DNA from: Variovorax sp. OV329
GTDB lineage: Bacteria > Pseudomonadota > Gammaproteobacteria > Burkholderiales > Burkholderiaceae_C
NCBI RefSeq assembly: GCF_900114785.1
Contig: NZ_FOUG01000004.1
Span: 186,001-250,000, forward strand
Direction: 5' to 3'
DNA: 64,000 nucleotides
Below, one piece after another: positions 36,074 through 43,845 of this stretch. Below the pieces are notes generated by a model. The model saw only the letters and a list, made by a program, of their open reading frames with translations. It did not search any database and was not told the DNA's origin. Numbering within the stretch: the first letter of the stretch is position 1; the number at the start of each line of letters is the position of its first letter. The translations under genes and the position numbers were made by a program.

Positions 36074-37129
36074 TCAGCCGATGCCCAGGATTCTCCGGTT
36101 GGCCGCGCTGTTCACCCCGCCGCCCGCGAAGTCGTCGAAGGCGCGGTCGGCCACGCGGATGATGTGGTCGGCGATGAAGAGCGCGCCCTCGCGTGCGCCG
36201 TCCTCGGGGTGCTTGATGCAGCACTCCCACTCCAGCACCGCCCAGCCCGGGAAGTCGTAGGCCGCCATCTTGGAGAAGATGGCGCCGAAGTCCACCTGCC
36301 CATCGCCCAGCGAACGGAAGCGCCCGGCCCGGTTGATCCAGCTCTGGAAGCCGCCGTACACGCCCTGCTTGCCGGTCGGGTTGAACTCGGCGTCCTTCAC
36401 GTGAAAGATCTTGATGCGCTCGTGGTAGTGGTCGATGTAGGCCAGGTAATCCAGCTGCTGCAGCACGAAGTGGCTCGGGTCGTAGAGCAGGCAGGCGCGC
36501 GGATGGTTGTTCACCCGCTCCAGGAACATCTCGTAGCTCACGCCGTCGTGCAGGTCCTCGCCGGGATGGATCTCGTAGCCCACGTCCACGCCCACCTGGT
36601 CGAAGGCATCGAGGATGGGCTTCCAGCGCCGCGCCAGCTCGTCGAAGGCTTCCTCGATCAGGCCCGCCGGCCGCGGCGGCCACGAGTACAGGTAGGGCCA
36701 GGCCAGCGCGCCCGAGAAGGTCGCATGCGCCGTCAGCCCCAGGTTGGCCGAGGCCTGCGCCGCATAGTGCAGCTGCTGCACCGCCCAGGCCTGCCGCGCG
36801 GCCGGGTTGCCGCGCACCTCCGGCGCCGCAAAGCCGTCGAAGCCTGCGTCGTAGGCCGGGTGCACCGCGACCAGCTGGCCCTGCAGGTGGGTGGACAGCT
36901 CGGTGATCGACAGGCCGTGCCGTGCCAGCGTGCCCTTGACCTCCTCGCAATAGGTCTTGCTCTCGGCGGCCTTCTTCAGGTCGAAGAGGCGCGCGTCCCA
37001 GCTGGGGATCTGCACGCCCTTGTAGCCCAGCCCGGCGGCCCAGCCGCCGATGGCATCGAGCGAGTTGAACGGTGCCTGGTCGCCCGCGAACTGGGCCAGG
37101 AAGATGGCCGGGCCGTGGATGGTCTTCAT
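36074..37129 (-). CDS. Sugar phosphate isomerase/epimerase (AP-endonuclease-2-like TIM barrel)
   Basis: The 351-residue product is a xylose-isomerase-like TIM barrel. It has DAIGGWAAGLGYKGVQIPSW near the start. Further along come GVDVGYEIHPGEDLHD (metal-site Glu and His), CLLYDPSHFVLQ (Asp and His) and KIFHVKDAEF (His, Asp). The usual metal-coordinating positions look intact, so it should catalyse an aldose-ketose or epimerase step. ATG 37129 is preceded by AGGAGA. It is followed by xylB, suggesting it supplies a ketose for phosphorylation. The exact sugar is unknown. Confidence 0.88.
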   Translation of the reverse strand: MKTIHGPAIFLAQFAGDQAPFNSLDAIGGWAAGLGYKGVQIPSWDARLFDLKKAAESKTYCEEVKGTLARHGLSITELSTHLQGQLVAVHPAYDAGFDGFAAPEVRGNPAARQAWAVQQLHYAAQASANLGLTAHATFSGALAWPYLYSWPPRPAGLIEEAFDELARRWKPILDAFDQVGVDVGYEIHPGEDLHDGVSYEMFLERVNNHPRACLLYDPSHFVLQQLDYLAYIDHYHERIKIFHVKDAEFNPTGKQGVYGGFQSWINRAGRFRSLGDGQVDFGAIFSKMAAYDFPGWAVLEWECCIKHPEDGAREGALFIADHIIRVADRAFDDFAGGGVNSAANRRILGIG

Positions 37130-37299
37130 GGTGGGTGTCTCCTGTGGAAGCCGCAATGCTAGTGGTACTTGCGCAACTATGTGGTCCTGTCCGACGCCGT
37201 CATTCACCGGCGGTTGCAGCAAGGCGTCGCGCAACGCGCCACAATGTTCCGTCATGTAGGACTTCAGGCGCCGTCCTGTTGGGGCGGGCCCAGCCAGGG
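37130..37299. promoter_or_regulatory. Divergent promoter region isomerase / amidotransferase
   Basis: This 170-nt gap between divergent genes must carry promoters for the isomerase-xylB unit and for the glutamine-amidotransferase-like gene. GTACTTGCGCAACTATGTGG (about 37164-37183) is the most A/T-containing part. No operator is clear enough to name. Confidence 0.35.
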
Positions 37300-38184
37300 A
37301 TGACACAAACCGTCGCCAACCGCCTCAAGATCGGCCTGTCGGCCTGCTTCCAGCACGCCGACCCCAGCCGCTCGCTGTTCACCAACAAGACGCTGCAGTA
37401 CGTCGAGCAGTCCATCGCGCACTGGCTCATGTCCTCCGGCGCGCTGGTGGTGATGGTGCCCTGCCCTACGGGCGAGACCGCGCGCGGCGACGCCAACCTG
37501 TCGCACTACGCCGAGTGGCTCGATGGGGTGGTCATGCACGGCGGCGCAGACGTCTGGCCCGGCAGCTACGGCGAGATGCCGCTGCGCGAGGCCTGGGTGG
37601 GCGACCGCATCCGCGACCTGTACGACCTGGCGCTGGTCGAGGCCTTCGAGCAGGCCGGCAAGCCCATCTTCGGCGTGTGCCGCGGGCTGCAGCTCATCAA
37701 CGTGGCTTTCGGCGGCACGCTCTACCAGGACATCGCCACGCAGCACCCCAACGCGCTGCAGCACCGCGACCCGGTCAGCTACGACCAGAACTACCACGAC
37801 ATCGTGCTCGTGGAAGGCACGCGGCTTTCGCAGATGTATCCGGAGCTGGTGCATGCGCGGGTCAACAGCATCCACCACCAGGGCATCAAGCACCTGGCGC
37901 CGGGCTTCGAGGTGGAGGCCTGGAGCTATCCGGACCGCGTGCCCGAGGCGATCCGCCGCGCGCCCGCGCCGGGGCGCGGCTACATCGCGGCGACGCAGTG
38001 GCACCCGGAATTCCACCGCCCCGGCTCACCCATCAACACGGTGGACGACACGGCCATCCTGCACGACTTCCTCGACGCCTGCACGGCCACGCGCGCCCGT
38101 TCGCGCCCGCCGGTGCACACCACGCCGGGCAAGATCCGCGACCGCGCCTCGCGCCTGCTGCGCCAGGCCCTGCTGCGCAACTAG
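37300..38184 (+). CDS. Class I glutamine-amidotransferase-like hydrolase (peptidase C26)
   Basis: The 294-residue product looks like gamma-glutamyl-gamma-aminobutyrate hydrolase (PuuD) and related C26 peptidases. The nucleophile Cys lies in FGVCRGLQLINVAFGG, the His in IAATQWHPEFH, and MHGGADVWPGSYG and HHQGIKHL are also typical. Such enzymes cleave gamma-glutamyl amides, for example in putrescine breakdown. It has an extra basic C-terminal tail (RDRASRLLRQALLRN). It is not beside other putrescine genes, so substrate is uncertain. It is divergent from the isomerase-xylB unit and convergent with the dehydratase gene. Confidence 0.87.
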   Translation: MTQTVANRLKIGLSACFQHADPSRSLFTNKTLQYVEQSIAHWLMSSGALVVMVPCPTGETARGDANLSHYAEWLDGVVMHGGADVWPGSYGEMPLREAWVGDRIRDLYDLALVEAFEQAGKPIFGVCRGLQLINVAFGGTLYQDIATQHPNALQHRDPVSYDQNYHDIVLVEGTRLSQMYPELVHARVNSIHHQGIKHLAPGFEVEAWSYPDRVPEAIRRAPAPGRGYIAATQWHPEFHRPGSPINTVDDTAILHDFLDACTATRARSRPPVHTTPGKIRDRASRLLRQALLRN

Positions 38185-38188
38185 GCGC

Positions 38189-39160
38189 CTAGGCGCCGGC
38201 GCCTTCGAGCAGCTGGCCGAAGCGCTTCAGGTCCACGTTGCCGCCGCTCACGATCACGCCGATGCGCTGGCCCGGCTCCGCGAGCCGGCGCGCGGCCGCG
38301 AAGGCCAGGCAGCCGGTGGGCTCCACCAGCATCTTCATGCGCTCGGCGAAGAAGCGCATGCCCTCCACCAGCTCACCGTCGGTGGCGGTGAAGACGTCGT
38401 CCGCGTCGCGGCGGATGACGGCGAAGGTGTGCTCGCCCAGGTGCTGCGTCTGCGCGCCGTCGGCGATGGTGCGCGGCGTGTCGATGTGCACGATGCGGCC
38501 TTCGCGGAAGGACTGCTGGCCGTCGTTGCCGGCCTCGGGCTCCACGCCGTAGACCTTGCATTGCGGCGCCAGGGCCCGTGCCGACAGCGCCGAGCCCGAC
38601 AGCAGCCCGCCGCCGCCCAGGCAGACGTAGAGCGCGTCCAGCGGCCCGGTGTCCTCCAGCAGCTCCAGCGCGGCGGTGCCCTGCCCGGCGATCACGTGCG
38701 GATGGTCGTAGGGCGGAATCAGCGTCATGCCGCGCTTGTCGGCCAGCTCGCGCGCCAGCGCCTCGCGGTCCTGCGTGTAGCGGTCGTAGAGCACCACCTC
38801 GCCGCCGTAGCCGCGGGTGGCCGCCACCTTCATCGCCGGCGCGTCCGTGGGCATGAGGATGGTGGCCGGAATGCCCAGGATCTGCGCCGCCAGCGCGATC
38901 GCCTGCGCATGGTTGCCCGAGGAAAAGGCCGCCACGCCGGCGCGCCGCTGCGCCGCGTCGAAGTACGACAGCGCATTGAAGGCGCCGCGGAACTTGAAGG
39001 CGCCCATGCGCTGGAAGTTCTCGCACTTGAAGAAGAACTGCGCGCCGGTGGCCGCGTCCACGGTGCGCGAGCGCATCACCGGCGTGCGGTGCGCTTGGCC
39101 CGCGAGCCTCGCGGCGGCGGCCTTCACATCCTCGAATCCCGGAGTCTGCAAAGCGCTCAT
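38189..39160 (-). CDS. PLP-dependent threonine/serine dehydratase
   Basis: The 323-residue product is a fold-type II PLP enzyme. The PLP-binding Lys lies in MGAFKFRGAFNAL, the substrate loop in AAFSSGNHAQAIAL, and the phosphate-binding glycines in CLGGGGLLSG. It lacks the C-terminal ACT domain of biosynthetic IlvA, so it is a catabolic-type threonine (or serine) dehydratase, making 2-oxobutyrate and ammonia. It lies 21 nt after topB on the same strand, an arrangement that may be co-transcribed but has no clear functional link. Confidence 0.9.
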   Translation of the reverse strand: MSALQTPGFEDVKAAAARLAGQAHRTPVMRSRTVDAATGAQFFFKCENFQRMGAFKFRGAFNALSYFDAAQRRAGVAAFSSGNHAQAIALAAQILGIPATILMPTDAPAMKVAATRGYGGEVVLYDRYTQDREALARELADKRGMTLIPPYDHPHVIAGQGTAALELLEDTGPLDALYVCLGGGGLLSGSALSARALAPQCKVYGVEPEAGNDGQQSFREGRIVHIDTPRTIADGAQTQHLGEHTFAVIRRDADDVFTATDGELVEGMRFFAERMKMLVEPTGCLAFAAARRLAEPGQRIGVIVSGGNVDLKRFGQLLEGAGA

Positions 39161-39181
39161 CGCCGCGCCTCCTTCTTCAGT

Positions 39182-42136
39182 TCAACCCAGGTGCTTGCCG
39201 ACGATGCCGGCCAGCTCGAACATGGTGACCTGGTCCTTGCCGAACACTGGCCGCAGCTTGTCGTCGGCGTTGATCGATCGCTTGTCCTTGGCGTCCTGCA
39301 GGCCGTTGGCCTTGATGTAGTCCCACAGCTTCTTCACGACCTCGGTGCGTGCGACCGGATCGCCGCCGATCACCGCGGCCAGTTCGGCGCTGGGCTTGAG
39401 GCCGGCGGCCGGCTTGCGCGGTGCCTTGGGCGCCTTGGGCGCGGCCGGGGCCGCGGCCTTCTTGGCCGCAGGCGCCTTCTTTGCGGCGGCCTTCTTCGCC
39501 GCGGTCACCGTGGGCGTCTTGGTCGTCGCCAGCGTCTTGCGCGGCGGGAACTTGGAGGTGCGCGGCTCGAACTCGAAAGTCACCTTGCCCTCTTCCTTGT
39601 TCCACACCAGGAAGGCCTTGAAGGCCCGGCGCGTGCGCATCGAGACGAACTTGTCCAGCAGGTCGGTCTTGCCTTCCGCCAAAAGCTTTTGCACCTGCTC
39701 GGGCGGCACCGGCTGCTGCAGGATGATCTTGCCGGACTTGAAGTCGCAGGTGGGCGTGGTCTGCTCGGCCGTGGGCACCGATTTCTCGCACACGTAGTTG
39801 CTGCCGAACTCGAACACGCGGCTGCCGCACTTGGGGCAAGGGCCCAGCGAGGTCTGGCCGCTGAAGTCGACGATCTCGCCGGTCTCTGCCGGGTCCTTCT
39901 CGTCGCCGAAGTCGAACTCCAGCTTGTAGTTCTTCGCCTCTTCGTCGTACTTGATCACGATCTCCGAGACGAAGGGCCAGCCCGCCTTGGAGCGGAAGCC
40001 CTCCAGCGGGCCGATGTGCTTGTCGCGCAGCAGCGCCTCGGCCTCGGCCACCTCGAAGGTGCGGCCGGCCGGCGACTTGGTGAAGGAGAAGCCGCAGGCG
40101 TCGGTGCCGGTGCCGCTCTTGCCGGTGCAGGCATAGCGGCGGTAGTTCTCGCGCACGATGCCGCCGCAGTTGGGGCAGGGCGTGGCCAGGGTGGCGTAGT
40201 CGCCGGGCACGGTGTCGCGGTCGTATTCCTTGGCCTTCTTGACGATGTGTTCCGTCATCTGCGCGATCTCGCGCATGAAGGCCTCGCGGCTCAGCTGGCC
40301 GTGCTCCATTTGCGAGAGCTTGTATTCCCACTCGCCGGTGAGCTCGGCCTTGGAGAGTTCCTCCACGCCCAGGCCGCGCAGCAGCGTCATGAGCTGGAAG
40401 GCCTTGGCGGTGGGAATGAGTTCGCGGCCCTCGCGGTACATGTACTTCTCGGCCAGCAGGCCTTCGATGATGGCCGCGCGCGTGGCTGGCGTGCCCAGGC
40501 CCTTTTCCTGCATGGCCTCGCGCAGTTCGTCGTCGTCGATCAGCTTGCCGGCGCCTTCCATGGCGCCCAGCAGCGTGGCTTCGGAATAGCGCGCCGGCGG
40601 GCGGGTCTTCAGGCCCTTGGCGTCGCAGGATTCGGTCAGCACCTTCTCGCCGGGCTTCACCGGCACCAGGTTCTTGCCGTCCTTCTCGTCCTCGTCGCTC
40701 ACCGCTTCCTTGCCGTAGATGGCCAGCCAGCCCGGCCGCACCAGCACCTTGCCGTCGGAGCGGAAGGCGTAGTCCTTGCCTTCTTGCGTGACGGTGCTGA
40801 TGCGGGTCGTGACCTGGTATTCGGCGCTGGGGAAGAACACCGACAGAAAGCGGCGCACCACGAAGTCGTACAGGCGCTGCTCGGCCTCGGACAGGCCCGT
40901 GGGCGCCTGCAGCGTCGGGATGATCGCGAAGTGGTCCGACACCTTGGCGTTGTCGAAGATGCGCTTGCTGGGCTTGACGTAGTTGTTGTCGATGGCCTGC
41001 CGCGCGAAGGGCGCCAGGTGCTTCATGCCGCTGTTGGCCAGCATGCCCAGGGTGTCCTTGACCACCGGCAGGTAGTCTTCGGGCAGAGCGCGCGAATCGG
41101 TACGCGGGTAGGTCAGCGCCTTGTGGCGCTCGTACAGGCTCTGGGCCAGCGCCAGCGTGGTCTTGGCCGAGTAGCCGAAGCGGCTGTTGGCTTCGCGCTG
41201 CAGCGAGGTCAGGTCGAACAGCAGCGGCGAAGCCTGCGTGCTGGGCTTGCTCTCCTCGGTGACGCTGGCGGGCTTGCCGCGCGCCGCGTTGGCGATGGCC
41301 AGGGCGTCGCGCTCGTTCCAGACGCGGTCGGCGCGTTGCTCGGCATCGGGCTCGCCGCTGGGCAGCAGGGGCGCGTTGGCCTTCTTCCAGCTGGGGTCGA
41401 ACCACTTGCCCGGATACTGGCCGGCCTCGGCCTGGAAGCTCGCGTGGATCTCCCAGTAGTCGCGGCTCACGAACTTGCGGATCTGCTCCTCGCGCTCCAC
41501 CACCACCGACAGGGTGGGCGTCTGCACCCGGCCCACGGTGGTCAGGAAGAAGCCGCCGTCGCGCGAATTGAAGGCGGTCATGGCGCGGGTGCCGTTGATG
41601 CCCACCAGCCAGTCGGCCTCCGAGCGCGAGCGTGCCGCGTCGGCCAGGCCCTGCATCTGCTTCTCGCTGCGCAGGCTGCCGAAGCCGTCGCGGATGGCCT
41701 GCGGCGTCATCGACTGCAGCCACAGCCGTTGCACCGGCTTGCCCAGCGGCTTGGCGCCGCCGGCGTACTGCTCGATCAGGCGGAAGATCAGTTCGCCCTC
41801 GCGCCCCGCGTCGCAGGCGTTCACCAGGGCGGACACGTCCTTGCGCTTGGCCTGCTTGACCACCGCGTTCAGGCGGGTCTTGGTCTTGTCGACCGGCTTG
41901 AGGTCGAAGCGCGGCGGAATCACCGGCAGGTTGGCAAAGCTCCACTTGCCGCGCTTCACGTCGAATTCCTCGGGGGCCTGGATCTCCACCAGGTGGCCCA
42001 CGGCGCTGGTCACGACGTACTTCTCGTTCTCGAAGTGTTCGTCGTGCTTGTCGAACTTGCCGGCCACCGGCGTGAGCGCCCGCACGATGTCCTGAGCCAC
42101 CGAGGGCTTCTCTGCAATCACCAATGTCTTCGTCAT
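39182..42136 (-). CDS. topB: DNA topoisomerase III with H1-like linker and C-terminal SWIB domain
   Basis: This type IA topoisomerase relaxes and decatenates DNA through a single-strand break. The 984-residue product has the N-terminal TOPRIM domain (MTKTLVIAEKPSVAQDIV; NACDAGREGELIFR) and the active-site tyrosine in LTYPRTDSRALPEDYL. Two C-terminal zinc-ribbon-like cysteine clusters are CPNCGG with a later cysteine pair, and CPKCGS. Then comes a basic Lys/Ala/Pro-rich stretch (about 873-912, with AAKKAAAKKAPAAKKAAAP), followed by a SWIB/MDM2 domain in the last 72 residues (913-984: VVKKLWDYIKANGLQD, LRPVFGKDQVTMFEL). SWIB is typical of eukaryotic chromatin proteins and of chlamydial topoisomerases. 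ATG 42136 starts the standard N-terminus. The promoter side faces a Z-DNA-like tract and a SET gene. Confidence 0.95.
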   Translation of the reverse strand: MTKTLVIAEKPSVAQDIVRALTPVAGKFDKHDEHFENEKYVVTSAVGHLVEIQAPEEFDVKRGKWSFANLPVIPPRFDLKPVDKTKTRLNAVVKQAKRKDVSALVNACDAGREGELIFRLIEQYAGGAKPLGKPVQRLWLQSMTPQAIRDGFGSLRSEKQMQGLADAARSRSEADWLVGINGTRAMTAFNSRDGGFFLTTVGRVQTPTLSVVVEREEQIRKFVSRDYWEIHASFQAEAGQYPGKWFDPSWKKANAPLLPSGEPDAEQRADRVWNERDALAIANAARGKPASVTEESKPSTQASPLLFDLTSLQREANSRFGYSAKTTLALAQSLYERHKALTYPRTDSRALPEDYLPVVKDTLGMLANSGMKHLAPFARQAIDNNYVKPSKRIFDNAKVSDHFAIIPTLQAPTGLSEAEQRLYDFVVRRFLSVFFPSAEYQVTTRISTVTQEGKDYAFRSDGKVLVRPGWLAIYGKEAVSDEDEKDGKNLVPVKPGEKVLTESCDAKGLKTRPPARYSEATLLGAMEGAGKLIDDDELREAMQEKGLGTPATRAAIIEGLLAEKYMYREGRELIPTAKAFQLMTLLRGLGVEELSKAELTGEWEYKLSQMEHGQLSREAFMREIAQMTEHIVKKAKEYDRDTVPGDYATLATPCPNCGGIVRENYRRYACTGKSGTGTDACGFSFTKSPAGRTFEVAEAEALLRDKHIGPLEGFRSKAGWPFVSEIVIKYDEEAKNYKLEFDFGDEKDPAETGEIVDFSGQTSLGPCPKCGSRVFEFGSNYVCEKSVPTAEQTTPTCDFKSGKIILQQPVPPEQVQKLLAEGKTDLLDKFVSMRTRRAFKAFLVWNKEEGKVTFEFEPRTSKFPPRKTLATTKTPTVTAAKKAAAKKAPAAKKAAAPAAPKAPKAPRKPAAGLKPSAELAAVIGGDPVARTEVVKKLWDYIKANGLQDAKDKRSINADDKLRPVFGKDQVTMFELAGIVGKHLG

Positions 42137-42169
42137 CACGGGTCTCTCTACATACAATCTGGCGCTTCT

Positions 42170-42218
42170 CACGCGTGCGTACGTACGTACGTGTACGCGC
42201 ACACACGCGCATGTGTGC
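42170..42218. repeat. Perfect 49-nt alternating pyrimidine-purine tract (Z-DNA candidate)
   Basis: Every step from 42170 to 42218 alternates pyrimidine and purine. The tract is a mix of CG, TG/CA and TA steps: a CGCGTG start, three GTAC-type units in the centre, and CGCGCACACACGCGC on the right. It is bounded by TC on the left and CC on the right. It lies between the divergent starts of topB (42136) and the SET gene (42244), about 35 nt and 25 nt away. Confidence 0.9.
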
Positions 42219-42243
42219 CTATTCAAACTAACAGACTTTGGCG

Positions 42244-42801
42244 ATGCCTTCCATTTCAACCCCGATCAGCGGTCGCCGCATCCAGACGCGGCGCTCCGGC
42301 GTCCACGGTAACGGCGTGTTCGCCGTGCAGGACATTGCCGAAGGCGAGACCCTGGTCGAATACAAGGGTGAGGTCATCACCTGGAAAGAGGCGCTGCGCC
42401 GCCACCCGCACGACCCCTCGCAGCCCAACCATACTTTTTACTTCCACATCGATGACGGGCGCGTGATCGACGGCAGGGTCAACGGCAATTCGGCGCGCTG
42501 GATCAACCATTCCTGTGCTCCCAACTGCGAGGCGGACGAGCAGGACGGCCGCGTCTTCATCAAGGCCCTTCGCGACATCAAGGCCGGCGAAGAGCTGAAC
42601 TACGACTACGGCCTGATCATCGACGAAGAGTACACGCCCAAGCTGCTGTCCGAATTCCCCTGCTGGTGCGGGGCCGAAACCTGCCGCGGCACCCTGCTCA
42701 CGCCGCGCGACGGCGACGAGGGCGCCAAGGTCAAGAAGTCCAAGAAGAAGAAAAAGAGCAAGAAGGCCAAGGACAAGAAAAAGGGCAAGAAGAAGGATTG
42801 A
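42244..42801 (+). CDS. SET-domain protein lysine methyltransferase with poly-lysine tail
   Basis: The 185-residue product is a compact SET domain. The opening is GVHGNGVFAVQDIAEGE (20-36). The SAM-binding/knot signature NHSCAPNC is at 88-95, ELNYDY (catalytic Tyr) at 117-122, and a post-SET-like CWCGAETC at 140-147. The last 24 residues (162-185) are almost only Lys with a few Ser, Ala, Gly and Asp. All catalytic motifs are present, so it should transfer methyl groups from SAM to lysines. In Chlamydia a SET protein methylates histone-like proteins; by analogy the targets here may be histone-like or Lys-rich proteins, possibly its own tail or the TopB linker. A TTG at 42238 is an alternative start. 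It is followed by birA after 8 nt. Confidence 0.92.
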   Translation: MPSISTPISGRRIQTRRSGVHGNGVFAVQDIAEGETLVEYKGEVITWKEALRRHPHDPSQPNHTFYFHIDDGRVIDGRVNGNSARWINHSCAPNCEADEQDGRVFIKALRDIKAGEELNYDYGLIIDEEYTPKLLSEFPCWCGAETCRGTLLTPRDGDEGAKVKKSKKKKKSKKAKDKKKGKKKD

Positions 42802-42809
42802 GCGCCGCC

Positions 42810-43619
42810 ATGCCCTCCGGTTCTGCCTGGCCCCTCGCCGAGATCTCCGCGCAACTCGATGCCCTGCTGCCGGGCTGCCGCGTGGAACTGGTGGAGGAGA
42901 TCGATTCCACCAACACCGAACTCATGCGCCGCGCCCGCGCCGGACGCGCGCACGAGCCGGTGCTGCTGGTGGCCCTGCGCCAGAGCGCCGGCCGCGGACG
43001 CCTGGGCCGTCCCTGGCAGAGCCAGCTGGGCGAAGACGACGTGGCCCCCACCCTCACCTTCTCGCTGGGCCTGCCGCTGGCGCCGCGCGACTGGTCCGGC
43101 CTGTCGCTGGCCGTGGGCGTCGCGGTGGCCGAGGCACTGGACCCGCAAGCCAGCGCCGGCGTGGGCCTGAAGTGGCCCAACGACCTGTGGCGCCAGGACC
43201 GCAAGCTCGCCGGCATCCTGATCGAGACCGCCACCGTGCCAGGCGATGCGCTGCCGGGCCAGCGCTACGTGGTGATCGGCGTGGGCATCAACATCGGGCC
43301 GCGCGACGCGCAGGGCATGAACACCCCGCCCGCCCACGTGCGCGAATGGCAGCCTGATGCCACGGCGCCGTGGGCGCTGGCGCAGATTGCGGCGCCTTTG
43401 CTTCGCACTGTGCTGGCCTTCGCCGACCAGTGCTTCGCGCCGCTGGTCGAGCGCTTCGCCGCCCGCGACGTGCTGCGCGGGCGCGAGGTGCAGCTGAGCG
43501 ACGGCACCGCCGGCCTGTGCCAGGGCGTGGGCCCGACGGGCGAACTGCTCGTGCATACTGCGTCGGGCGTAGCCGCCATCACCAGCTCCGAAGTGAGCGT
43601 GCGGCCGTGCGCCGGCTAG
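42810..43619 (+). CDS. birA: Biotin-[acetyl-CoA-carboxylase] ligase (BirA without HTH)
   Basis: The 269-residue product activates biotin with ATP and attaches it to the biotin carrier protein. The core signatures are [32 protein letters not shown] (nucleotide/biotin loop), [18 protein letters not shown] and [12 protein letters not shown]-terminal SH3-like domain with [12 protein letters not shown] is present. The N-terminal repressor HTH of E. coli BirA is absent, so this is the class I, non-regulatory type. ATG 42810 is 8 nt after the SET gene. No type III pantothenate kinase gene is adjacent, although that is a frequent companion of birA. Confidence 0.95.
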   Translation: MPSGSAWPLAEISAQLDALLPGCRVELVEEIDSTNTELMRRARAGRAHEPVLLVALRQSAGRGRLGRPWQSQLGEDDVAPTLTFSLGLPLAPRDWSGLSLAVGVAVAEALDPQASAGVGLKWPNDLWRQDRKLAGILIETATVPGDALPGQRYVVIGVGINIGPRDAQGMNTPPAHVREWQPDATAPWALAQIAAPLLRTVLAFADQCFAPLVERFAARDVLRGREVQLSDGTAGLCQGVGPTGELLVHTASGVAAITSSEVSVRPCAG

Positions 43620-43644
43620 CTCCCTCACACCAAAGAATCACACC

Positions 43645-43845
43645 TTGCGCATCCTGCTGCTCGCCCTCGTCCTGGCCAACGGCCTGTACTTCGCCTGGAG
43701 CCAGGGCGCGCTGGCGGTGTTCGGGCTGCTGCCGGCCTCCCACAGCGAGCGCGAACCGCAGCGCCTGGCGCAGCAGGTGCGCCCGAACGCCCTGCAGGTC
43801 AAGCCGGGCGCTTCTTCCTCGGCTTCGCCTCAAAGCGCACGCTGA
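43645..43845 (+). CDS. Small membrane-anchored protein, probably truncated
   Basis: A TTG-initiated 66-residue frame 25 nt after birA encodes one N-terminal hydrophobic helix ([20 protein letters not shown]) and a short polar part with [17 protein letters not shown]. The end is a low-complexity Ser/Ala tail that overlaps the end of the convergent histidine kinase gene by 47 nt. The N-terminal wording resembles proteins encoded after birA in related bacteria, which from memory are longer; if so, this copy has lost its C-terminal part. The overlap with the kinase gene fits a deletion at this junction. Function unknown. Confidence 0.5.
   Translation: MRILLLALVLANGLYFAWSQGALAVFGLLPASHSEREPQRLAQQVRPNALQVKPGASSSASPQSAR

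Noticed and set aside
37523..42466. A 1647-codon plus-strand open frame
   Set aside because: It runs antisense or out of frame through the amidotransferase, dehydratase, topB and SET genes, all well supported. Long stop-free shadows are expected at this G+C; its sequence is low-complexity His/Leu/Ala/Arg.
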